Part shown: positions 19,552 to 27,285 of the stretch, piece by piece
Position numbering within the stretch: position 1 is the stretch's first letter
Layout: each line of letters begins with the position of its first letter
Origin: an uncultured Clostridia bacterium
GTDB taxonomy: Bacteria; Bacillota; Clostridia; UBA1381
Length of the DNA: 32,977 bases
Direction of reading: 5' to 3'
NCBI GenBank assembly: GCA_947585795.1
Contig: CANPXG010000026.1
Location: 1-32,977 of the forward strand
Position numbers and translations under genes: made by a program
The notes under the pieces: generated by a model
Told to the model about the DNA's origin: nothing
What the model saw: the letters and a program-made list of their open reading frames with translations, nothing else
Database searches by the model: none

Positions 19552-20766
19552 ATGAAAACAAAGAACAGTAACGGGATCGTTTTTATATTGCTCGGCGCCG
19601 CCGCAGGCGCGGTCATAGGCGGAATAATCTGGGCATTCATGCGCGTTATGCACCTGCTCATCGAATTACTTTGGGACTATATTCCGAGCGCCGTACATAT
19701 TCCGGGTTACACAATACTGTTGTGCCTTTTGGGCGGCATTGTGATTGGAATAATACAGAAGAAGTACGGACCGTGTCCCGATGACATGCATCAGGTCATG
19801 GCAAAGTACAAGCGCGACGGCAGGTATCCGTATCATAACGTTTTGCTCATGCTTATCGCCGCACTGATGCCGCTGATATTCGGCGGAGCGATAGGTCCCG
19901 AGGCGGGACTTACGGGAGTTATTGTTGGACTTTGCTGCTGGGCGGGCGATAATTTCAAATATGCTGGCAAGTACATGTCCGAGCTGCCGGACATAGGCAT
20001 TTCGGCAACGCTGGGTATCGTGTTCCGTTCCCCGCTTTTCGGATTTATAGAACCGATAGAAAATGACGACGATGAATTTGTCCTGCCGAAGGCGTCGAAA
20101 ACGACCGCGATATTTTGCGCCGTACTGGCGGGTTTCGGTATATTCATGCTGCTTGGCAAATTTTTCGGCTTAGGTGCCGGAATGCCGCACTTTGAAAAAG
20201 TGTCGATAGAGAGAGGCGAGCTGTTGTTTGCCGTACCCGTACTGGCGATAAGCGTTGCCCTTGGCTACGTGTACATGATTTTTGACAAATTGACACAAGC
20301 GGCGGCGAAAAAGCTTGGCGAAAGATACTTTATAATGGCGGTTATCGCTGCACTTGTTTTGGGAATAATCGGTACAGTGTTCCCGATCGCGATGTTCTCC
20401 GGTGAGGAGGAGATTCAAAAGCTCACCGAAACATACGCCCAATATCCGCTGTATCTGCTGTTTATAATACCTGTTATAAAGGTATTTTTAATAAACATGT
20501 GTATACGTTTCGGTTGGCGCGGCGGAAGCTTTTTCCCGTCGATATTTGCCGGAGTCTGCTTGGGCTACGCCTGCTCTGCCGCGTTCGGGATAGATCCCGT
20601 TTTCGCAATTTCAATATCGGCTGCGGCGGTTATGACCACCATTATGCGAAAGCCGCTGGCGGTTGCACTATTGTTGCTGTTATGCTTCCCTGTGAGCGAT
20701 ATTATTTACATACTCTCCGCCGCCTTCCTTGCATCAATACTCCCCGTCCCGAAGATACTTAAATAG
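19552..20766 (+). CDS. ClC-family chloride channel/antiporter
   Basis: 404 residues, ATG at 19552 with AGGAGG at 19537-19542. The protein is almost entirely hydrophobic helices, as expected for a ClC monomer without CBS domains. Two family signatures are visible. GPEAG at 115-119 stands in place of the classical G(K/R)EGP loop and still offers a glutamate (E117). GGSFFPSIFAG at 324-334 corresponds to the GxFxP motif near the ion pathway. The altered first loop puts it in the divergent bacterial subgroup often named simply 'ion channel protein'. Substrate selectivity (chloride or fluoride) and channel versus H+ antiport cannot be decided by eye. It is a single-gene unit with its own MerR-type promoter, between two secreted-protein genes. 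Confidence 0.88.
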   Translation: MKTKNSNGIVFILLGAAAGAVIGGIIWAFMRVMHLLIELLWDYIPSAVHIPGYTILLCLLGGIVIGIIQKKYGPCPDDMHQVMAKYKRDGRYPYHNVLLMLIAALMPLIFGGAIGPEAGLTGVIVGLCCWAGDNFKYAGKYMSELPDIGISATLGIVFRSPLFGFIEPIENDDDEFVLPKASKTTAIFCAVLAGFGIFMLLGKFFGLGAGMPHFEKVSIERGELLFAVPVLAISVALGYVYMIFDKLTQAAAKKLGERYFIMAVIAALVLGIIGTVFPIAMFSGEEEIQKLTETYAQYPLYLLFIIPVIKVFLINMCIRFGWRGGSFFPSIFAGVCLGYACSAAFGIDPVFAISISAAAVMTTIMRKPLAVALLLLLCFPVSDIIYILSAAFLASILPVPKILK

Positions 20767-20849
20767 TCGCAATTTACATCTTTACAATCGCGCCATATTG
20801 TGGTATATTGGATATAGCCACGACATCTTAATATTTCTGTAATCGTAAT

Positions 20850-20875
20850 GCTTGCGCTTGTTAAAAGGCGCACGC
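20850..20875 (+). terminator. Candidate terminator hairpin after the ClC gene
   Basis: GCTTGCGC (20850-20857) and GCGCACGC (20868-20875) pair at 7 of 8 positions around a 10-base loop, followed by TTTGATT. The tail is short of T, so termination strength is uncertain. A weaker bulged hairpin (GTGG-TATAT with ATATA-G-CCAC) lies just upstream at about 20800-20821. Confidence 0.35.
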
Positions 20876-20936
20876 TTTGATTGTTATACCTATCAATTCG
20901 ATTGTATGAAAGTGTGTCGCAGCATTTTAAATCAAG

Positions 20937-20958
20937 GTGGCGTTTTTTGGTACGCCGC
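20937..20958 (+). other. GC-rich hairpin in the leader of the DUF6273 gene
   Basis: GTGGCGT (20937-20943) pairs with ACGCCGC (20952-20958; one G.T pair) around an 8-base loop. It sits about 55 bases before the preferred ATG at 21015. The surrounding bases are conspicuously different in composition from the AT-rich gene that follows. The same stretch is open in frame with the gene (FFGTPLWVYTARFNLQFF), but the signal peptide and ribosome binding site place the start downstream. It may therefore be a structured leader RNA or a conserved DNA element. Confidence 0.3.
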
Positions 20959-21014
20959 TGTGGGTTTATACGGCTCGCTTTAATTTGCAATTTTTTAGAA
21001 AAAGGGTGATTTTT

Positions 21015-24000
21015 ATGAGGAAAAGGTTAGTTGGTCTTGTTGTAGCAATAGCCATAGTTGTAGTAACAATGCCGATAATATCAGTTAGTGCCAAAACTGA
21101 TATTCAAATTGGTGACTATATTCAAATGGGTACGTATTTTGGCGAACCGATACTGTGGCGGTGTGTGGATAAAGACGGAAACGGACCACTTATGCTCAGT
21201 GATAAAATAATTGATATTAAAGCTTTTGATGCTGCTGGGGAAAATACGCAGGGTTCACATGGTGGATACTATAGTGCACGTCTATCGAACGGATCAAACA
21301 ACTGGGCCGATTCAAATATACGAGCATGGTTAAACTCAAATGAATCCGCCGGAAACACAACATGGCCTTGCGGAAATGCTCCATCATATAGTAACGAAGA
21401 AGGTTTTTTAAAGAGTTTTACCTCAAAAGAGTTACAATTAATTAAATCGGTTTCTCAGGATTCATTAATTGGTGAGTTTGAATATGAAAATATGAGTCAA
21501 TATGGCAGTGCAATACATGAATTTAATACCAATATACAAAATGTAGTTACTAATGCTAACACAACTGCATATAAAGAAAAAGTTGCAGATTCCGTATTTT
21601 TACTTGATGTTAATCAGATAAACACAGTGTATAAAAATTTAGGTGATTATTACATTGGATATCCTACAAACATCGTAGTTGAGAAATACGGACATAAGGA
21701 TGGAAGTCTTTATATAAATAAACCATGGCGCACTCTCCTACGTACTCCCAATGCAAATCAATACAATAACGGAACTTTAGTTAGAGCTGTAATAGAAACT
21801 GGATTGGTTACAGGGAATGCAGAGGCCGCTGACACGCTTCAAAGTGGCATACGACCTGCTTTCTATTTGAATATGTCATATGCTGTCTTTAAATCAGGCT
21901 TGGGTACCATCGAGAATCCGTATACCGTTGAAGGTAGTGGGAGTTCGACAGAACCAATTCCTACAGTAGGGCCGTTTATTCCGTCAACAACACCGGAGCC
22001 GGAAATAGAATCACACGACTTCGAGGTGAACAAATACCGCGCGGAATATCTAATGAATAACAATTCGGGCAACACAATGGAGAATTATTATTTTAACCTT
22101 ACAAATACTCCGAGTCATATATTTTTTAATGCCGGAATTGACAGCGGATTGTATACAACAACATCGGCTTGGGATGGCATAACTAAACTCGCAGACGGAA
22201 CCGAAAGTATTTCCAAGATTGCGGATTACACCATTGAAAAAAAGGACTTGTATTCAGCAATTATATTTAAGATGTTCCAAACCTCTGTGGACTATAAGAT
22301 AGTGGACACGATAGAAGAAAACTCAAAAATAGATGAATTGAATTTAGCCAAAGATATAACTTCAATAGCAAAGAATATATTTAATTTTGATGTCATAGGA
22401 AGTAAGAAAATATCGGATATGACATATGATGAAAAGAATGAGCTTCAACAAGCTTCGGAAAGATTTTTTAAATCAAAATACGGCACAGGCGATTTTGAAA
22501 AATATGTAGGAATTATAAGCAGCGGGATGGATTACGCAAATGATATAGAAGGATATTTTGAATTGCTGGCAAACTACATAAATATGCGTCAACTTAATGA
22601 TTCTATGAAACAAGTTATGAGCGAAATGTATAAAACAGCCACCGATAATGATATGAAAGCTGCCTTATCGGATTGTATTCGTGTGATGAATGCAAGCGAT
22701 AAGGATTTTGTCAATCAAATGGCTATGGCTTTTGCAGGGTCTGCGGGTAAAGGCGTAGCACAATATATGCTCGATAAAATGTGGGACATTGTGACAGATG
22801 CCTTTAAAGCAGCGCACCCTGCGGCATATGCGTTTAAGGCAGCATATGATGCAGGAAAATTCGTTAGTAATGTTGCGTTTAATACCGATGAAATATGCGA
22901 AAAATATCTTGATATGGAAGCGGTTGTCGAAGCGGAGGATACTTTAAAAAAGACATATAATAATTTGAAAAGCAAGTATAAAAAATCAAAAACAGAATCA
23001 AATGCCGGAGTGTATAACAAAGCAATCGACATAATGTTTAATATGCTTGACGCAGATTGTGATTATGCTCGCGATTTTGCGGATTCAGTGGGGTCTTCCG
23101 CTGCCGGAACGCTTAATCATGTTCTTGGAAACAATGGTGTTGAGAACAGAAAGAAGGAAATTGACAGCATACAAAAAGATTATAATTTAGAACACGAAAA
23201 CGTACTTACATCGTGGATTTTCCAACTGCAGGAAGACGATTATGATTTATATGAGCAATATAAACATTTACTTGACGAATCAGATAAACGTATAATGAAA
23301 AAATATAATATAAATTGCCCTGTAGACGTGTACCTATACAATTCCTCGGGCGGGCTGGAAGGCTCGATTGTGGATAACAAGCCGTACTGCTCGGATGAAA
23401 ACAATCTTACCATAGTAGTGGAAGGCGATAAGAAAACAGTATATTTCTACGACGATAACGAATATGACATAAGATATGTCGGAAACGATACCGGCACTAT
23501 GAATATTACCGTTACCGAATATGACGACGAGCAGAATGAAACGAGAAAAGTAAATTTCAACGATATAGCGCTTGAGAACGGAACGGAATACACGTCGACA
23601 GACAACGGAAGCAATATGAGCAGCTACGTTATCAAGGACGAATACAGCGGAAGCATCGATTCCGATTTCGATTCGCAAAACGCGGGCGGCAGACAGTATA
23701 CCGCCAAGCTGAACCGCGGATATTTCTCGACATTTGATTTATCAAAGCAGCTGTATCCGGGCGAAAATCCCGAAATAACGGCGTATGTTCCGGACGGTTA
23801 TGAATTTGTAAATTGGGAGTCAAATATCGGAGAAGATATATTTGACGATGCGGACAGTCAGACAACGACAATTTGTATGCCGTCGCGCAATGTTGAAATC
23901 ACCGCAACGATTGAGAAAAGATCGATAGCCATATCCGATGTCACAAGCAGCAGCGTAACCGTTCAAACGACAGGCTGCGCGAGATTAGCCGACGGAACGA

Positions 24001-24284
24001 TTATTCTCGCGGCATACGATAACAGCGGCACGCTGCAGTACGTTGATGCTAAGCCGGTTTCGGATAGGGTTGTATTCAACGGTGTAAATGGAGAGAATTA
24101 TAATATTAAGGCAATGCTCTGGGACAGCGTAAACGGAATGATGCCGTTAGTGGATTATGCGGATAAGAAGACACCTGCCATGCCAAGTACACCGACACCG
24201 ACGAGGATATTTTTGCGGATGCGGCAAGTATCACCACAACCATGTGTATGCCCGACCATGACGTTACGATTACCGCCAAGATAG
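21015..24284 (+). CDS. Secreted DUF6273 / helical-domain surface protein, 3' end altered by frameshift
   Basis: I chose ATG 21015 because it follows AAAGGGTG and begins a clean signal peptide (MRKRLVGLVV..., cleavage near residue 26, VSA). The open frame extends 26 codons further upstream. Residues about 30-306 match the DUF6273 pattern (IGDYIQMG...EPILWR, SNIRAWLNSNESAGN, GIRPAFYLN). A Pro/Thr linker follows. Residues about 334-760 are almost all helical, with AFAGSAGKG and AAHPAAYAFKAAYDAG, and I do not recognise this part. Then comes a beta module (CPVDVYLYN, SIVDNKPY, about 763-880), an InlB-like unit (about 895-967) and the C-terminal module (969-1047, MLWDSVNGMMPL). After a Thr-Pro linker the frame runs into 22 nonsense-like codons and stops. 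The true continuation is in another frame (see 24200-24556). Base composition changes sharply near 23,320. Probably surface-exposed; function unknown. Confidence 0.82.
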   Translation: MRKRLVGLVVAIAIVVVTMPIISVSAKTDIQIGDYIQMGTYFGEPILWRCVDKDGNGPLMLSDKIIDIKAFDAAGENTQGSHGGYYSARLSNGSNNWADSNIRAWLNSNESAGNTTWPCGNAPSYSNEEGFLKSFTSKELQLIKSVSQDSLIGEFEYENMSQYGSAIHEFNTNIQNVVTNANTTAYKEKVADSVFLLDVNQINTVYKNLGDYYIGYPTNIVVEKYGHKDGSLYINKPWRTLLRTPNANQYNNGTLVRAVIETGLVTGNAEAADTLQSGIRPAFYLNMSYAVFKSGLGTIENPYTVEGSGSSTEPIPTVGPFIPSTTPEPEIESHDFEVNKYRAEYLMNNNSGNTMENYYFNLTNTPSHIFFNAGIDSGLYTTTSAWDGITKLADGTESISKIADYTIEKKDLYSAIIFKMFQTSVDYKIVDTIEENSKIDELNLAKDITSIAKNIFNFDVIGSKKISDMTYDEKNELQQASERFFKSKYGTGDFEKYVGIISSGMDYANDIEGYFELLANYINMRQLNDSMKQVMSEMYKTATDNDMKAALSDCIRVMNASDKDFVNQMAMAFAGSAGKGVAQYMLDKMWDIVTDAFKAAHPAAYAFKAAYDAGKFVSNVAFNTDEICEKYLDMEAVVEAEDTLKKTYNNLKSKYKKSKTESNAGVYNKAIDIMFNMLDADCDYARDFADSVGSSAAGTLNHVLGNNGVENRKKEIDSIQKDYNLEHENVLTSWIFQLQEDDYDLYEQYKHLLDESDKRIMKKYNINCPVDVYLYNSSGGLEGSIVDNKPYCSDENNLTIVVEGDKKTVYFYDDNEYDIRYVGNDTGTMNITVTEYDDEQNETRKVNFNDIALENGTEYTSTDNGSNMSSYVIKDEYSGSIDSDFDSQNAGGRQYTAKLNRGYFSTFDLSKQLYPGENPEITAYVPDGYEFVNWESNIGEDIFDDADSQTTTICMPSRNVEITATIEKRSIAISDVTSSSVTVQTTGCARLADGTIILAAYDNSGTLQYVDAKPVSDRVVFNGVNGENYNIKAMLWDSVNGMMPLVDYADKKTPAMPSTPTPTRIFLRMRQVSPQPCVCPTMTLRLPPR

Positions 24285-24556
24285 AAAAGTGCCCGGCTGT
24301 ATCCATCTCTGAAACTACCGATAACAGCGTGACAGTAAGCACATTGAATTGTGAAGATATTCAAGGTGAGGTTATTCTGGCGGTATATGATGAAATCGGC
24401 GCGCTTAAATCAGTGCACACAAAACCGATCGACCAAACCGTAACATTTGAAAACATGGATTTGGCAAATACAAAAATTAAGGCAATGCTCTGGAACACCC
24501 TGAACGCCATCACACCCATATGCGCGCCTAACAAAACAAACCTCCTCGAACAATAA
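24200..24556 (+). pseudogene. Out-of-frame C-terminal remnant of the DUF6273 surface protein
   Basis: In a frame different from the upstream gene, this stretch encodes DEDIFADAASITTTMCMP, then DVTITAKIEK, then a second copy of the C-terminal module (VILAVYDEIGALKSV, MLWNTLNAITPI). It parallels residues encoded at 23832-24154 (EDIFDDADSQTTTICMP, VEITATIEK, MLWDSVNGMMPL). The InlB-like part that should precede EDIF is missing, and the junction lies in ACACCGACACCGACGAGG. It has no ribosome binding site of its own for the ATG at 24242. I read it as the detached end of the same gene after a deletion. Without the break the protein would be longer and end at 24556. Confidence 0.75.
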
Positions 24557-24564
24557 CCCCCACA

Positions 24565-24591
24565 AGCGATTACCATCGGTGATCGCTTTTT
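24565..24591 (+). terminator. Intrinsic terminator after the surface-protein remnant
   Basis: AGCGATTACC (24565-24574) pairs with GGTGATCGCT (24578-24587), 10 bp with one G.T pair and a 3-base loop, followed by TTTTTC. It lies 8 bases after the TAA at 24554-24556. This supports the view that the original reading frame ended there. Confidence 0.8.
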
Positions 24592-24614
24592 CTGTGTTTT
24601 CACCTCAAACATAC

Positions 24615-24643
24615 TTGCAATACACATCAAACTATGCTAAAAT
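24615..24643 (+). promoter_or_regulatory. Promoter of the MATE-larE-larB operon
   Basis: TTGCAA (24615-24620), a 17-base spacer, and TAAAAT (24638-24643) preceded directly by TGC, an extended -10. The MATE start codon is 36 bases downstream. Its ordinary 17-base spacing contrasts with the three 19-base promoters elsewhere in the window. Confidence 0.6.
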
Positions 24644-24679
24644 TATCTACGGCATATTATTTCCGGTGAGGTGCAATTA

Positions 24680-26470
24680 ATGACAAATGAAACAACGATA
24701 GGCAACAACCGCACAATACGACGTTCCGTGACAAAAATGTTCCCGTCGTGCTTTTTAAGAATACTTGCGATAAACTTTTTAACAATGGTAGACGCGATGC
24801 TGGCGGGCTTTTTCTTCACGTCGACGCACATCGCGGCGATAGGCGTTGCCGCGCCGGTCACGATAGTAGCCGCGGCGCTTATGAACGCGATAGCGGCTGG
24901 CGTGGAGCTTGGCATGAGCGTCGCGATGGGCGCGGGAAACAACGAAAGGGCAAAAAGACTGTCGTCACTCGGCATGCTCGTGACAATACTTTTGTGCACG
25001 CTGTTTCTCGTCGGCTCCGAAGTATTTGCGCACGGCATAGTACGCCTTTGCGGCGCGAACGAACCGGAAATCGAGGCAATTTCGGCGCTCTACCTAAGAT
25101 TTGTTGCGCCGTACTTCGTATTCCTCGGCATAAAGCTCATTTTCACGGCTGTACTGAGCGTCCACGGCTGCCAAAACGACGTTACGCTGTCAACTGTCAT
25201 CGAACTCGTACTAAACGTTGTGATGTCCGTACTGCTCGTGAAATGCACAAACCTCGGCGTTGCCGCACTCGCCATCGGCTCATGGATAGCGACATTTATG
25301 AGTATGCTCTGCTGCATCGTGTCAATGAAACGCAGAAAACTGCCGATTATGCCCAAGCTTTACCGCTTCAGGTTTTCCGACGCTAAAGCGATTTTCAAAT
25401 ACGGCTTCCCGACCTCCGCCGACAATTTCGCGGAGGGCATTGCCGGCAGCGTTATAAACAACATTGTCGTCGTCACTCTCGGCACGGCGGGACTTGCCGT
25501 TTACTCGATTTTAAACAGTATACAATGCCTCATGCTGACCGTTTCCGACGGAATGCGCGCGGCGATGTCCCCGATGGTGGGAATATTCTACGGCGCTCGC
25601 GACAAAAACGGCATCAGGAAAACGCTCGCTGAGGGCTTAAAAATCACATACATTTTCGCCGTGATATGGGTTGCGGTCATTTTCGCGTTGCTCACACCGA
25701 TAATAAATATTTACATGAACGGAAGCGGCGCGGAGGGCATGGAGAGCCTTATCCGCACCGGCGTATACGTTGCGGCTGCCTTTATGCCGATCGCTCTTCT
25801 CCTATACGTCATGATAGGCTTCTACGAGGCTGTCGGCAAACCGCTGCTCTCGCTCGCGTTCGCCGTGATACCCGACTCTATAATAATACCGATAATGCTG
25901 TTTATACTCGTGCCGAAACTCGGCTACAACGGAATGTGGCTCGCGTACGGCGGCTGCGAAACGGTATTTCTTATAATATTCGCGCTCCTGTTCGTTCTGT
26001 GCAGACGCAAATTAAAGCCGTCGGCTGACGACATACTCTTCCTCGACGAAAGCGTGCGCGACAACGTACCGATGAAGGACATAAGCATACGCTACAACAA
26101 CACCGACATAAGCGGCTTATCGGCTGAAATTCAGAGCTTTTTAGAGAGCAACGGCGCAAAGCCGCGCACGGCGTACATGAGCGCGCTGTGCCTCGAGGAG
26201 CTTGCGGCTGACTTTATCGCCCACTCACAAATCACGAACGAGAAGATAAACGAAAACCGCGAGCTTATGGACATAAAGCTGTTCTCCGACGAAAACACGT
26301 TCCGCATCATGATACGCAACACAGCCGACAGGTACGATCCGCTTGACTTTACATACGACAAAGACGACTTCTCAAAAATAGGCGTACACATGGCGCAGCA
26401 GGTCGCCAAAGAAATTATGTACAATTACATCTACCAAATGAACATCGTCACGATAGACATGAGCAAGTAA
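24680..26470 (+). CDS. MATE-family transporter with C-terminal RsbW-like (HATPase) domain
   Basis: 596 residues from ATG 24680, with GAGGTG about 7 bases upstream; a GTG at 24671 in the same frame is less likely. Residues 1 to about 450 are a MATE multidrug/drug-sodium antiporter core with about 12 hydrophobic helices (motifs such as MVDAMLAGFF and GVELGMSVAMGAGN), located in the membrane. Beyond the usual MATE length there is a cytoplasmic domain at about 462-596 that follows the order of an RsbW/SpoIIAB-type ATPase: CLEELAADF (504-512) for the N box, NTADRYDPLDF for the G1 region, KIGVH...A for G2. Key residues differ from a working kinase: D511 in place of the Asn, N547 in place of the Asp of DxG, and K566-I567-G568 in place of GxG. 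It may bind a STAS partner without phosphorylating it. First gene of an operon with larE. Confidence 0.85.
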   Translation: MTNETTIGNNRTIRRSVTKMFPSCFLRILAINFLTMVDAMLAGFFFTSTHIAAIGVAAPVTIVAAALMNAIAAGVELGMSVAMGAGNNERAKRLSSLGMLVTILLCTLFLVGSEVFAHGIVRLCGANEPEIEAISALYLRFVAPYFVFLGIKLIFTAVLSVHGCQNDVTLSTVIELVLNVVMSVLLVKCTNLGVAALAIGSWIATFMSMLCCIVSMKRRKLPIMPKLYRFRFSDAKAIFKYGFPTSADNFAEGIAGSVINNIVVVTLGTAGLAVYSILNSIQCLMLTVSDGMRAAMSPMVGIFYGARDKNGIRKTLAEGLKITYIFAVIWVAVIFALLTPIINIYMNGSGAEGMESLIRTGVYVAAAFMPIALLLYVMIGFYEAVGKPLLSLAFAVIPDSIIIPIMLFILVPKLGYNGMWLAYGGCETVFLIIFALLFVLCRRKLKPSADDILFLDESVRDNVPMKDISIRYNNTDISGLSAEIQSFLESNGAKPRTAYMSALCLEELAADFIAHSQITNEKINENRELMDIKLFSDENTFRIMIRNTADRYDPLDFTYDKDDFSKIGVHMAQQVAKEIMYNYIYQMNIVTIDMSK

Positions 26471-26493
26471 ATATTTCATAAGGAGCGTATGGC

Positions 26494-27285
26494 ATGAACG
26501 AAAAATATAACGATTTAAAGGAATATATAAAATCACTGAAATCAGTCGCGGTCGCCTTTTCGGGCGGCGTGGACTCCACGTTCCTTTTAAAGACCGCGCA
26601 TGATGTTTTAGGCGACAGGTGCGTCGCGATAACGGCGCGCTCCTGTTCGTTCCCCGAGCGTGAGCTTAACGAATCAAAGAAGTTTTGCGAAAAGGAAGGG
26701 ATAAAACAGATAATTGTACAGTCCGAGGAATTAAAAATCGACGGCTTCGCCGAGAACCCGAAAAATCGCTGCTACCTCTGCAAAACGGAATTGTTTACAA
26801 AAATGCGAAAAGCGGCGGCGGAGCTTAACATAGAAAACATCGCGGAAGGCTCGAACGTTGACGACAACGGCGACTACCGTCCCGGGCTTATCGCGGTCAA
26901 AGAGCAAAATATCAAAAGCCCGCTTCGCCACGCGGGACTTACGAAAAACGAAATACGAGAATTATCCAAAGAATTGGGTTTAGATACATGGGAAAAACCG
27001 TCGTTCGCGTGTCTTGCGTCACGGTTCGTCTACGGCGAAACGATTACCGAGAAAAAGCTCGGCATGGTCGATAAGGCGGAGCAATACCTTCTTGACATGG
27101 GGCTCACGCAGGTACGCGTCCGCGTACACGGGGACATGGCAAGAATTGAGGTTAGCAAAAACGAATTTCCGAAAATACTCGAAAAATCGGACAGCGTGTA
27201 CGACTACTTAAAATCGCTCGGCTTTACATATGTTTCGCTCGACTTGGGCGGGTACAGAACGGGCAGCATGAATGAGGTTTTATAA
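26494..27285 (+). CDS. larE: LarE, ATP-dependent sacrificial sulfur transferase
   Basis: 263 residues, ATG 26494 with AAGGAG 8 bases upstream, 23 bases after the MATE stop. The PP-loop SGGVDST is at 23-29. KPSFACLASR places C173 at the position of the sulfur-donating cysteine known from the Lactobacillus plantarum enzyme. RCYLCK adds C93 and C96. LarE adenylates the carboxylates of pyridinium-3,5-biscarboxylic acid mononucleotide and installs sulfur, a step in making the nickel-pincer nucleotide cofactor of lactate racemase and related enzymes. Extra cysteines raise the possibility of an iron-sulfur type LarE that is not sacrificial; I cannot prove this by eye. LarB follows directly, while LarC and a LarA-type enzyme are not in the window. 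Confidence 0.9.
   Translation: MNEKYNDLKEYIKSLKSVAVAFSGGVDSTFLLKTAHDVLGDRCVAITARSCSFPERELNESKKFCEKEGIKQIIVQSEELKIDGFAENPKNRCYLCKTELFTKMRKAAAELNIENIAEGSNVDDNGDYRPGLIAVKEQNIKSPLRHAGLTKNEIRELSKELGLDTWEKPSFACLASRFVYGETITEKKLGMVDKAEQYLLDMGLTQVRVRVHGDMARIEVSKNEFPKILEKSDSVYDYLKSLGFTYVSLDLGGYRTGSMNEVL

Noticed and set aside
20937-21014. Upstream extension of the DUF6273 protein from the ATG-like codon at 20937
   Set aside because: It would put 26 residues in front of a clean signal peptide, and the start codon has no well-placed ribosome binding site, whereas ATG 21015 has one.
24242-24556. The remnant as an independent small gene starting at 24242
   Set aside because: There is no ribosome binding site, and homology to the upstream module begins before that ATG (DEDIFADAA from 24200), so it is the displaced end of the previous gene.
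24748-25386. A 212-codon frame overlapping the MATE gene
   Set aside because: It is rich in Arg, His and Cys and lies in another frame of an obvious transporter gene, so it is a shadow.
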